Shown here piece after piece: positions 43,680 through 56,228 of a stretch of 64,000 bases of DNA. The notes beneath the pieces are model-generated. The model ran no database searches. It worked only from the letters and a program-made list of their open reading frames with translations, and was not told where the DNA came from. A program made the position numbers and the translations under genes. The stretch lies in contig JAABTL010000006.1 in assembly GCA_011389865.1 (NCBI GenBank), positions 50,741 to 114,740 of the forward strand, read 5' to 3'. Position 1 is the stretch's first letter, and each line of letters starts with the position of its first letter. This DNA is from Trueperaceae bacterium (GTDB lineage Bacteria; Deinococcota; Deinococci; Deinococcales; Trueperaceae).

Positions 43680-44509
43680 GCCGTGAACCGTCGGCGTCGA
43701 CCGCCGCGGCGGCGGCCGGGGTGCCCCCAGCGACGCCGCTCGCCGACGTCGACACCGTCTATCTCGATCTCGACGGCTGTGTCTGGTTCGGCGAGCAGCT
43801 CGCCGACGGGGCGATCGCGCTCGTCGATGCGCTGCGGGCGAGCGGTCGACGCGTCGGCTTCCTGACGAACACGAGCAACAGCGATACCGCGCAGATCGCG
43901 GCGAAGCTCCGCCGCCTGGGCATCGTGGCGAGCGTCGACGACGTGATCATGCCGGTCGAGGCGCTGGCCGCGCACCCCTGGATGCGTGCGCGACCCCGTG
44001 TGTGGTTCCTCGGCCCGCCGCAGCTGCGGCGGGCGGTGGCGGAACTGACGCCGATCGCGGCGACGCCCGAGGAGGCCGAACTGCTAGTGCTGGGCCGCGA
44101 CCCCGCCATGACCTATGCGGACCTGGCCGATGCGTTGCAGGTGCTCATGCGCGGCTCCAGGCTGCTGGCGCTCAACGTCGACCCCCGCTTGCCGGTGGAG
44201 GGTGGACGCATGCTCCCCGGCACCGGTGCCATCGCCGCCGCCCTGACCTACGCCTCGGGCGTCGTCCCGGAGGTGGTGGGCAAGCCCGCGCCGGTGTTCT
44301 TCGAGGCGGCCTTGCAGCGCTTCGGGTCCTCTGCGGAGCGCGCCGTGATCATCGGCGACACGCTCGACGCCGACATCGCCGGCGGAGTCGCCGTGGGCAT
44401 GCGCACCGTCTTGGTGGGCGGGGCGAGTTCGTCGTCGCTGGACCCCGCCCCCGTGCCGGATCACCACGTGGGCGCGCTCCGCGACGTCGGGGGCCTGTTC
44501 GGGCTCTGA
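43676..44509 (+). CDS. HAD-IIA phosphatase (NagD/p-nitrophenylphosphatase-like)
   Basis: 277 residues. HAD motif I is YLDLDGCVW (both Asp), motif II FLTNTSNS, motif III the Lys in VGKPAPVFFEAAL, motif IV IIGDTLDADIAGG. The cap between motifs II and III is the IIA type of NagD, phosphoglycolate and glycerol-phosphate phosphatases. Coupling to phnE (ATGA) places it as the last gene of the regulator-phnDCEE operon. This suggests the imported compound, or its product, is a phosphate ester that is dephosphorylated inside the cell. That link is inference from context. Confidence 0.87.
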   Translation: MSREPSASTAAAAAGVPPATPLADVDTVYLDLDGCVWFGEQLADGAIALVDALRASGRRVGFLTNTSNSDTAQIAAKLRRLGIVASVDDVIMPVEALAAHPWMRARPRVWFLGPPQLRRAVAELTPIAATPEEAELLVLGRDPAMTYADLADALQVLMRGSRLLALNVDPRLPVEGGRMLPGTGAIAAALTYASGVVPEVVGKPAPVFFEAALQRFGSSAERAVIIGDTLDADIAGGVAVGMRTVLVGGASSSSLDPAPVPDHHVGALRDVGGLFGL

Positions 44510-44547
44510 GAGCCGTCGCCGGGCGTGCGGCCCGCGTACGCGCCGGG

Positions 44548-45480
44548 TCAGGTCGCGGGCTCGTCCGCGTCGCCGGTCGACCGCACCCGTAGACCCTGCG
44601 CGGGCAGGTCGACGTCGACCTTCGCGCCCTGCGCGATCCAGGTGGCCCGCCCCTGCTTGCGGCCGGTGTGCTCGAGCCAACCGTAGTCGCCCACGGGCAC
44701 GGGGTCCTCGCCACCGAGGCCCATGGCCGGCCACGGGATGCGCCGCCCCTCGAAGTCGCCGCGCTCGCGCGTCGCGGCGTCGTGCGCCTCGAGGAGCGCC
44801 CGTTCGGCGTCCGCGTCCAGCGTCCACTGCTCGTGGTGGACGAGCAGCGGCAGCGGCAGCCGCGGGCGCGGCGCCGGCCAGTGGTCGCCCAGCGGGCGCC
44901 CGACGGAGAGCCCGACGAGCGGTACGACGCGCGGCGGCAGGCCGAGCAGTGTGGCGATCTCGAGCGAGCCATTCAGCACCCCGCCCAGCAGGACGGTGCC
45001 GAACCCGAGCGACTGCGCCACCAGCGACGCGTTCTGCAGCCCGACGGTGAGGTCGGCGGTGGCGCTGATGAGCATGCGCAGGTCGTGCGCGGTGTAGCGG
45101 TAGCCCTGGCCGCGGGTGACCTCGCGGGCCCGGCGCAGGTCGGCGCAACCGACGATCAGCAGCGGCGCGTGGTCGATCCACGGCTGGTCCCCCGCGAGTT
45201 GGGCGATCCGCCGCTTGCGCTCGGGGTCGCGCACGACCACGTGGGTGTAGCTGTGCAGCGCCGAGGAGGTCGGACCGCGGACGAGGGCCGCCTCGAGGGC
45301 CGACACGACGTCGTCGGGCACGGGGTCCACCGCGAAGCGTCGGACGCTGGCATGGGTCAGGACGGTGCTCACCACGTCGCGCGAGCGCTCGGCGAGCGCG
45401 GCCACGGCGTGCGCGGCGACGGGTTCGAGGACGGTGGCGGCGGCGGCCGCGACGGCAGGGGCGGGGGCGGGCTCGGCCAT
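44548..45480 (-). CDS. NfsA/nitroreductase-family flavoprotein
   Basis: 310 residues. Nitroreductase features: VLTHASVRRFAVDPVPDDVVSALEAAL (FMN phosphate contact region), RGPTSSALHSYTHVVVRDPE, an ADLTVGLQNASLVAQSLGFGTVLLGG helix-strand, and LPPRVVPLVGLSVGRP. The C-terminal half matches NfsA-like NADPH-dependent nitro/flavin reductases. The first ~30 residues are an Ala/Pro-rich extension. Minus-strand TAGCGT ends 5 nt before the ATG (leaderless). It ends 38 nt from the convergent HAD gene. Confidence 0.82.
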   Translation of the reverse strand: MAEPAPAPAVAAAAATVLEPVAAHAVAALAERSRDVVSTVLTHASVRRFAVDPVPDDVVSALEAALVRGPTSSALHSYTHVVVRDPERKRRIAQLAGDQPWIDHAPLLIVGCADLRRAREVTRGQGYRYTAHDLRMLISATADLTVGLQNASLVAQSLGFGTVLLGGVLNGSLEIATLLGLPPRVVPLVGLSVGRPLGDHWPAPRPRLPLPLLVHHEQWTLDADAERALLEAHDAATRERGDFEGRRIPWPAMGLGGEDPVPVGDYGWLEHTGRKQGRATWIAQGAKVDVDLPAQGLRVRSTGDADEPAT

Positions 45481-45485
45481 GCCGC

Positions 45486-45491
45486 ACGCTA
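45486..45491 (-). promoter_or_regulatory. Leaderless-type -10 of the nitroreductase gene
   Basis: TAGCGT on the minus strand ends 5 nt before the ATG at 45480; no Shine-Dalgarno sequence is present. Confidence 0.5.
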
Positions 45492-45672
45492 CCTGGGCCG
45501 AGTGCGGGATGGGTCGATCGGCGGCGGCCGAGTCCGGCGCGCCCGACCGCCTCCGCGGCCGTCGGGACCCAGGCCCCGGCCCTCGCGGCCTAGCCTGGGG
45601 GCAGGAACACCGCGTGCATCCGAGGGCCGAGAGCGGCACCTCGGGTGGATCGCACTGGGAAGGGGAACACAC

Positions 45673-49325
<3,653 letters not shown>

Positions 49326-49329
<4 letters not shown>

Positions 49330-50357
49330 ACGTGAGCGCTGAACAGGTCGTCCTGGCGTCCCGCTACCTGGGGTTGGCCCTCCGCAATCCGCTGGTCGCG
49401 GCGGCGTCGCCCGTCACCGGCCGGCTCGACACGCTGCGCCGGCTCGACGACGCCGGCGTCGGCGCGGTGGTCCTGCCCTCGCTGTTCGAGGAGCAGATCG
49501 AGCACGACGAGCTGGCCCTCGCCGAGCTCGACCAGGTCGGCAAGGAGATCTCGCCCGAGATCAGCGGCTACCTCGACCCGTTCACCGGCGTCGAGGTCGG
49601 GCCGGGCGGCTACCTGCGGCGGCTCGAGGCGGCGAAGGGGGCGCTGTCGGTGCCCGTCATCGCCAGCCTCAACGGCCATCGCCCCGGCGGCTGGACCCAC
49701 CACGCCCAGCTGATGCAGGACGCCGGCGCCGACGCGATCGAGCTCAACATCTACTTCCTCGCGACGGACGCCTCGGAGACCGGCCACGACGTCGAGGAGC
49801 GCACGGTCGACACGGTGGCCGCCGTCTGCAGCCAGGTCAAGGTGCCGGTCGCGGTCAAGATCGGCCCCTGGTTCTCGTCGGTGCCGAGCCTCGTCCGGCG
49901 GCTGGACGAGGCCGGCGCCCAGGGCGTCACGCTGTTCAACCGCTTCTACCAGCCCGACGTCGACCTCGAGGAGCTCGAGGTGGCCCCGCGCCTGGTGCTC
50001 TCGACGCCCGAGGAGACGCGGCTGTCGCTGCGCTGGATCGCGATCCTCCACGGCCGCACGGCGATCGACCTCGCCGCCAGCAGCGGTGCCCACGAGGCCG
50101 ACGACGTCGTCAAGCTGCTCCTGGTGGGGGCCGACGTCGTCACGATGGCCAGCTCGTTGCTGCTGCACGGGCCCGAACACGTCGCCAAGGTGCTCACCGA
50201 GTTGCGGGCGTGGATGGCCGAGCACGAGTACGACGACGTCAGCGACCTGCGCGGCGCCCTCTCGCAGCGCGCGGCGCCCGACCCGGCCGCCTTCGAGCGC
50301 GCCAACTACTTGCGGACGCTCACGCGCTACGCGGCCGCCTATCGCCCTCCCAGGTAG
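49326..50357 (+). CDS. Dihydroorotate-dehydrogenase-like FMN protein
   Basis: 343 residues, TIM barrel of the DHOD class: LRNPLVAAASPVTGRLDTLRRLDDAGVGAVVLPSLFEEQ, VPVIASLNGHRPGGW, DAIELNIYFL, KVPVAVKIGPW, and the C-terminal phosphate-binding VKLLLVGADVVTMASSLLLHG. This DHOD-like family commonly neighbours nifJ; its reaction is not established and it need not be in pyrimidine synthesis. The ATG overlaps the nifJ stop (ATGA), so the two are co-translated, and a strong terminator follows. Confidence 0.87.
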
Positions 50358-50393
50358 GCGCCGCCTATCGCCCAACCGGCAGTGACAGGTTTC

Positions 50394-50432
50394 GGATCGA
50401 CCGGGTTCCGTCCCGGTCGATCCGTCGTTTTT
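50394..50432 (+). terminator. Rho-independent terminator of the nifJ operon
   Basis: GGATCGACCGGG (50394-50405), 6-nt loop TTCCGT, CCCGGTCGATCC (50412-50423), then GTCG and TTTTT (50428-50432). A perfect 12-bp stem with a T-tract, 37 nt after the stop; the only textbook intrinsic terminator seen in the window. Confidence 0.93.
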
Positions 50433-50504
50433 CTCGCGGGCGGTCCTGCGGGTCCCGGGTGTCCCGGCCCGGCGACGGAGCGAATCGCCTACGATGCGTA
50501 GGAG

Positions 50505-51176
50505 ATGACGGACAGCGATCGACTGCCGGACGTCGGGTTCCGCCCCGTCACCCCCCACGAGGGGCTGGCGACGTTGGTCGAGGACGGGGCCGTCCTGCCG
50601 CCCGGTGCGCGGACGAGCGACAGCGACCCGTTCGAGGTCGGGTGGATCGGCCTCGACGACGTCTTGGGGCGGCTGGGCATCGCGATGGCGCCGGGTCGCC
50701 ACGACCGGGCCGGGGCGGTCACCTGGTGGCGGGACCTGCACGCCGACCTCCGCAGGCTGCGGCACGTGCACCGCGCGGACCTGCTGGTGACGCTGCTCAC
50801 CGACGAGGAGCTGCGCGATCTGGGTATCGCCAACCTGCCCGACGAGCTCGACGTGCATGGCCTCGAGGCCGCGCGGCTGGCGATCCGTGACGGCGGCGTC
50901 CCCGGTCCGCAGCAGGTCGACGAGACGATGGACCTGCTGTACGACGTCGTCCGCCACCTCCGTGACGGCCACACGGTCGTCGTGCACTGCCGCGCGGGGC
51001 AGGGGCGGTCCGGCATGCTGGCGGCGATGGTGCTCGCCGCGTTCGGCGCCGACCCCAGCGAGGCGATCGCGCGGGTGCGCGAGGTCCAGCCGAGGGCCGT
51101 CGAGACCGTGGGGCAAGAGGCCTACGTCGAGGCGGCCGCCACCGCCTGGCTGCGACGACGCCTGGGGGCTCGCTGA
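50505..51176 (+). CDS. Tyrosine/dual-specificity phosphatase-like protein
   Basis: 223 residues. The active-site loop is VVHCRAGQGRSG (C-x5-R, Cys at about residue 162), in the context of dual-specificity and KAP-like phosphatases. N-terminal segments GWIGLDDVLGRLGIAMAPGR and LLVTLLTDEELRDLGI give the preceding strands and a possible general-acid region. It could dephosphorylate proteins or small molecules. TAGGAG precedes the ATG by 0-1 nt and TACGAT at 50490-50495 may be a -10. It lies just upstream of the small ORF and HEPN-like/CBS gene. Confidence 0.85.
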   Translation: MTDSDRLPDVGFRPVTPHEGLATLVEDGAVLPPGARTSDSDPFEVGWIGLDDVLGRLGIAMAPGRHDRAGAVTWWRDLHADLRRLRHVHRADLLVTLLTDEELRDLGIANLPDELDVHGLEAARLAIRDGGVPGPQQVDETMDLLYDVVRHLRDGHTVVVHCRAGQGRSGMLAAMVLAAFGADPSEAIARVREVQPRAVETVGQEAYVEAAATAWLRRRLGAR

Positions 51177-51212
51177 AGGTGCGGCCCTGGCGCGCGCAAG
51201 CGCCGCCTGCGG

Positions 51213-51218
51213 TAGCCT
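51213..51218 (+). promoter_or_regulatory. Leaderless-type -10 of the 34-codon ORF
   Basis: TAGCCT ends 5 nt before the ATG at 51224; same layout as the other leaderless candidates. Confidence 0.5.
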
Positions 51219-51223
51219 CGACC

Positions 51224-51328
51224 ATGCTGCGTTTCGCGCTCGACCTTCACCTCGCCCACGCGCGGGTCGAGGCAGCCACCGATCACCCGCTCGGCGCGTT
51301 CGCGGTCGCGCGGCTGGGGACGGCATGA
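51224..51328 (+). CDS. Small leaderless ORF coupled to the HEPN-like/CBS gene
   Basis: 34 codons beginning M-L-R-F-A-L-D-L-H-L-A-H and ending G-T-A. I do not recognise a family; the first half could be an amphipathic helix. Two features argue that it is translated: TAGCCT ends 5 nt before its ATG (the leaderless promoter layout seen at several other genes), and its TGA overlaps the ATG of the next gene (ATGA), a coupling used throughout the window. The CBS gene has no convincing ribosome-binding site of its own, so translation of this ORF may deliver ribosomes to it. It may be a leader peptide, a small partner protein or just a coupling device. Confidence 0.5.
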   Translation: MLRFALDLHLAHARVEAATDHPLGAFAVARLGTA

Positions 51329-52056
51329 GCGTCCCGGCCGGCGCCGAGGCGGACCGCGTCGATCGCTTCCTCGCCGCCTACAACACCGTCGATCAGCTCC
51401 TGCGCGAGCGCATGGGCGTCCGCGACCACGGGGTCCCGTTCCGCACGGTCCTGCGCCGCTTCCTGCGCGACCAGCGCTGGCGCGGCGCCGAGCGCCTGGA
51501 CGAGTACGCCGAGCTGCGCAACCTGCTGGTGCACGAGACGCTCGAACCGGACGGCTGGCTCGCGGTCCCCAGCGAGCAGGTGGTGCGCCGGATCGAGGCC
51601 ATCCGCGACCGCCTGGCCGGGGGGCAGCGGGCCGACGACGCCTTCAAGCGGCGGGTCGCGACGGTGGCGCCCACCACGCCGCTGCGTGACGCGCTGGCCC
51701 AGGCGCACGCCACCGGCTTCTCGCAGTTCCCCGTCGTCGAAGACGACACGGTGGTCGGCCTGTTGACCGACCGTGGGTTGGCGCGCTGGCTGGCGGAGCG
51801 CTGCGCGGCGTCGGGCCCGCTGGTGCTGAGCGAGGCGGTCGCCGGCGCGTCGGTGGCCGACGTCCTCGAGGCCGATGCCGACCGCCAGACGTGGGACCTC
51901 GCGGCCCGCGACGAGCCCGCCGAGCGGGTGCTGGCGCGCTTCGTCGAGGAGCCGGAGCTCGAGGCCGTCCTGGTGACGCAGCACGGCAAGGCCGACCAGA
52001 AGCTGCTCGGCATCGCCACCCACCTCGACGTGGTGCGCTTCTGGGACGGGGGCTGA
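51325..52056 (+). CDS. HEPN-like domain fused to a CBS pair
   Basis: 243 residues. The N-terminal ~95 residues are alpha-helical and contain ELRNLLVHETL, an R-N-x3-H arrangement like the R-x4-H RNase motif of HEPN/HepT proteins (where a Tyr usually follows; here Thr). From about 105 there are two CBS domains: VATVAPTTPLRDALAQAHATGFSQFPVVEDDTVVGLLTDRGLA and a second from about 170 (VADVLEADADRQTW ... EAVLVTQHGKADQKLLGIATHLDVV). CBS pairs bind adenine nucleotides, so this may be a nucleotide-regulated RNA-binding or RNA-cutting protein. The HEPN assignment is motif-based and moderate. The ATG is coupled to the small ORF upstream. Confidence 0.72.
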   Translation: MSVPAGAEADRVDRFLAAYNTVDQLLRERMGVRDHGVPFRTVLRRFLRDQRWRGAERLDEYAELRNLLVHETLEPDGWLAVPSEQVVRRIEAIRDRLAGGQRADDAFKRRVATVAPTTPLRDALAQAHATGFSQFPVVEDDTVVGLLTDRGLARWLAERCAASGPLVLSEAVAGASVADVLEADADRQTWDLAARDEPAERVLARFVEEPELEAVLVTQHGKADQKLLGIATHLDVVRFWDGG

Positions 52057-52178
52057 GTCCCGGCCGGGCGGAACGTCATGGGCGTGTCAGCGCCAGGGCG
52101 AGTACGATGGTGATTGCCCGGGAGGCGCGTGTCGGTCGCGCTCAGGCCGCTCCGTCTGCCTCCCAGAAGGAGGCCATC

Positions 52179-53168
52179 ATGTTCACCCGTCGCCTGGCGG
52201 CGCTCGTCGCCGCCCTCCTGCTCTCGTTCGCCGCCGCCCAGACGCTCGTCGTCTACTCGAGCGTCGACGAGGAGAATGCCATGCGCATCCTCGGGGCGTT
52301 CACCGCCGACACCGGCATCCAGGTCCAGATGACGTTCCTCTCCTCCGGCCCGGCGCTGGCGCGCATCGAGGCCGAGTCCGCCCGCCCGCAGGCCGACGTC
52401 TGGTTCGGCGCCCCCAGCGAGAACCACATCGACGCCAAGTCGCGTGGGCTCACCCAGGCGTACGTCTCGCCGCACGCCGGCAACCTGATCGGCGAGTTCA
52501 AGGACGCCGAGGGCTACTGGCACGCCATCTACACCAACCCGCTCGCGCTGGGCGTCCGCACCGACGTGCTCACCGAGCGCGGCCTCGAGGTCCCGCGCAG
52601 CTGGGCCGACCTGACCGACCCTGGCTACCGTGGCCTCATCCAGATGCCCTCACCGCAGGCCTCGGGCACGGCGCGCGCCGTCATCTTCACGCTCATCGAG
52701 CTGTTCGGGGAGGACGCCGCCTACGCGTACATGGCCGAGCTCAACGACAACGTGCAGACCTACACCCAGTCCGGCACCGCCCCGTCGGGCGCGCTCGGCC
52801 TGGGTGAGACGGTCATCGCGCTGCAGTTCTCCCCCGGCTTCCTGAAGCTGGTCGACGAGGGTTTCCCGGTCGAGGTCGTCTTCCCGAGCGAGGGCGTGGG
52901 CTACGAGGTCGCCGCCGTGTCGATCCTCGAGGACGCCAACAACCTGGTCGAGGCGCAGGCCCTGGTCGATTGGATCACCAGCGCGCGCGGGCAGGAGCAG
53001 CTGTCGACCGTCAAGACGTACTTCCTGCCCATCCGCGGCGACGTCTCGGCCGGTGAGGGCATCCCCTCGCTCGACGAGATCAAGCTGGTCAGCTACGACG
53101 CCGCCTTCGCGGCCGAGAACCGCGAGCGCCTCGTCGACCGCTGGGTCGAGGAGGTCCTGGGGCAGTGA
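52179..53168 (+). CDS. ABC substrate-binding protein, Fe(III)/AfuA-like (second cassette)
   Basis: 329 residues. The signal peptide ends AAA followed by Gln. Binding-protein fold of the AfuA/FbpA class: TLVVYSSVDEENAMRILGAF, DVWFGAPSENHIDA, WHAIYTNPLALGVRTD, GLIQMPSPQASGTARAVI, ALQFSPGFLKLVDEGFPVEVV. AAGGAGG precedes the ATG at 52179; TACGAT at 52107-52112 may be the -10. A hairpin and the fused permease follow. It is a paralogue of the protein at 23095, sharing the overall layout but diverged. Confidence 0.87.
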   Translation: MFTRRLAALVAALLLSFAAAQTLVVYSSVDEENAMRILGAFTADTGIQVQMTFLSSGPALARIEAESARPQADVWFGAPSENHIDAKSRGLTQAYVSPHAGNLIGEFKDAEGYWHAIYTNPLALGVRTDVLTERGLEVPRSWADLTDPGYRGLIQMPSPQASGTARAVIFTLIELFGEDAAYAYMAELNDNVQTYTQSGTAPSGALGLGETVIALQFSPGFLKLVDEGFPVEVVFPSEGVGYEVAAVSILEDANNLVEAQALVDWITSARGQEQLSTVKTYFLPIRGDVSAGEGIPSLDEIKLVSYDAAFAAENRERLVDRWVEEVLGQ

Positions 53169-53178
53169 CGTCCTGAGC

Positions 53179-53207
53179 GGGGCGGGGTGAGATCCTCACC
53201 CCGCCCC
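53179..53207 (+). other. Stem-loop between substrate-binding-protein and permease genes (second cassette)
   Basis: GGGGCGGGGTGAG (53179-53191), 3-nt loop, CTCACCCCGCCCC (53195-53207), a perfect 13-bp stem 10 nt after the stop, without a T-tract. Confidence 0.8.
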
Positions 53208-53272
53208 GACCCCGACGTCGCGTTGGGTGCGCGCGGCCACGACGCCGTGCGCACCGGATTCCCCGCCTCGCC

Positions 53273-54946
53273 ATGCGCCGCGCCCTCCGCGAGGTTCGTA
53301 TCCTCGCCCGTGACCCGCTGCTGCTCTTCCTGGTCGCGACGGTGTTCGTGCTGGTGGGCCTGTTCGTCGTGTTCCCGCTGGCCAAGGTCGCGATCGCCAG
53401 CCTGCAGACGCGCGGCGACTGGACCCTCGAGCACTACCAGCTGCTGCAGACCCGCCGCCTCTACCGCAACGCGCTCGTCAACAGTCTCTCGGTGGCGGCG
53501 CTCGTCGGCCTGGTCGGCACGGCGCTCGGCTTCGTCATCGCCTTCGTGCTGACGCGCATCGACGTGCCCGGGAAGCGCGCGCTGCACCTGATCACCCTGC
53601 TGCCGATCATCTCGCCGCCCTTCGTGGGCGCGGTGTCGATCCTCTTCCTGTTCGGCTTCAACGGCCTCGTCACGAAGCAGCTCCTCGGGCTGCAGGACTT
53701 CAACATCTACGGGCGTTGGGGGGTGGTGGCGTCGCAGATCTTCACCTTCGCGCCGCTCGCCTACCTGTCGCTCCGCGGCGTGCTGCAGTCGATCAGCCCC
53801 GTGCTGGAGGACGCCGCCTACAACGTCGGCGCCAGCCGCTGGCAGACCTTCTGGAAGGTGACCTTCCCGCTATCTCTTCCCGGTATCTTCTCGGCCTTCC
53901 TCGTCGTCTTCATCGAGTCGATCTCCGACTTCGGCAACCCACTCGTGCTCGCCGGCGCCGCCTTCCCCATGCTCGCTCCGCAGGCCTACCTGGAGATCAC
54001 CGGCAGCTTCAACCTTTCGCGCGGCGCGATGCTGGCCGTCGTCCTGCTCATCCCCTCGCTGGTGGCCTTCGCGGTGCAGCGCTACTGGGTCTCGAAGCGC
54101 CAGTACGTCACCGTGACCGGCAAGCCCACGGCGTCCACCTCGAAGATCGTCTCGCCCTTCGCCAAGTGGGCGCTCTACGCGGTCGTGCTCGCGTTCGGCG
54201 CACTGGTGCTCGCCTTCTACGCGGTGATCGTCATCGGGGCGTTCACGCGCGTCTGGGGCTTCGATTACACGCCCACCCTGCAGCACCTCCGCTACGTCTT
54301 CTCGGTCGGCCTGAAGTCCGTGGTCGACACGCTGGTCATCGCCGTCGTGTCGACCCCGCTCTCCGGCGTGCTCGGCATGCTCGTCGCCTACCTCGTCGTC
54401 CGCCGCAACTTCCCCGGCAAGGCCGCGCTCGAGTTCGGCAGCATCCTCAGCTACGCCGTGCCCGGCACCGTGGTGGGCATCGGCTACATCCTGGCCTTCA
54501 ACGGCCCGCCGCTCATCCTGACGGGCACGCTCGCCATCCTGGTGCTGGCGTTCGTCTTCCGCTACGTGCCCGTCGGGATCCAGAACGGCATCGCGGTGCT
54601 CAAGCAGGTCGACCCCTCCATCGAGGAGGCGTCCCAGAACCTCGGTGCGGACGCCGTGACCACCTTCCGCAAGGTGACGCTGCCGCTGCTCGCGCCGGCC
54701 TTCTTCTCCGGCCTGGTGTACGCCTTCGTCCGCGCCATGACGGCCATCTCGGCCGCCATCTTCCTGGTGTCGGCCAACTGGAGCCTCATGACGGTGCAGA
54801 TCCTCAACCAGGTCGGCTCGGGGCGCCTGGGCGTGGCCGCCGCCTTCTCGATCGTCACGATCGTCCTCGTCACCATCGCCATCGGTCTCATCACCCTGTT
54901 CATCGAGCGCTGGTCCAAGACGACCAGCACGGTGCGCTTCGGATGA
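53273..54946 (+). CDS. Fused ABC permease, Fe(III)-type (second cassette)
   Basis: 557 residues, the usual FbpB size with 12 helices in two halves. The EAA loops are LEDAAYNVGASRWQTFWKVTFPL and IEEASQNLGADAVTTFRKVTLPL. The join between halves (YVTVTGKPTASTSKIVSPF) parallels the paralogue at 24222, which has extra N-terminal helices. The ATG at 53273 has no strong Shine-Dalgarno; the gap before it carries the stem-loop. It works with 52179 and 54975. Confidence 0.92.
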   Translation: MRRALREVRILARDPLLLFLVATVFVLVGLFVVFPLAKVAIASLQTRGDWTLEHYQLLQTRRLYRNALVNSLSVAALVGLVGTALGFVIAFVLTRIDVPGKRALHLITLLPIISPPFVGAVSILFLFGFNGLVTKQLLGLQDFNIYGRWGVVASQIFTFAPLAYLSLRGVLQSISPVLEDAAYNVGASRWQTFWKVTFPLSLPGIFSAFLVVFIESISDFGNPLVLAGAAFPMLAPQAYLEITGSFNLSRGAMLAVVLLIPSLVAFAVQRYWVSKRQYVTVTGKPTASTSKIVSPFAKWALYAVVLAFGALVLAFYAVIVIGAFTRVWGFDYTPTLQHLRYVFSVGLKSVVDTLVIAVVSTPLSGVLGMLVAYLVVRRNFPGKAALEFGSILSYAVPGTVVGIGYILAFNGPPLILTGTLAILVLAFVFRYVPVGIQNGIAVLKQVDPSIEEASQNLGADAVTTFRKVTLPLLAPAFFSGLVYAFVRAMTAISAAIFLVSANWSLMTVQILNQVGSGRLGVAAAFSIVTIVLVTIAIGLITLFIERWSKTTSTVRFG

Positions 54947-54974
54947 GCCGCCGCCCCCGCCACCGGAGGAACGC

Positions 54975-56125
<1,151 letters not shown>

Positions 56126-56132
<7 letters not shown>

Positions 56133-56228
56133 CGGCAAGACGCTCCTTCACGCGGTAGCGGAAGGACGCCGCTTCCTCGCGGTAGCGGGAGGACCCTGTT
56201 GCACGCGCTAGCGGTCGTGCGCTAGCGG
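56126..56228 (+). repeat. Tandem GCGGTAGCGG-type repeats between convergent genes
   Basis: GCGGTAGCGG occurs at 56126, 56152 and 56179 (26-27 nt period, each followed by a purine-rich AAGAC/AAGGAC/AGGAC-like tail), then as GCGCTAGCGG at 56205 and 56219. The first copy includes the stop of the ATPase gene (TAG) and the last includes the stop of the convergent gene. Function unknown; could be a bidirectional terminator region or protein-binding array. Confidence 0.7.

Noticed and set aside
45601..45660. Leader hairpin before nifJ as a riboswitch
   Set aside because: Only a 6-bp CCGAGG/CCTCGG stem; no recognisable aptamer core.
44668..45672. 335-codon N-terminal extension of nifJ
   Set aside because: It runs antisense through the nitroreductase gene; the conserved PFOR start and a Shine-Dalgarno sequence are at ATG 45673.
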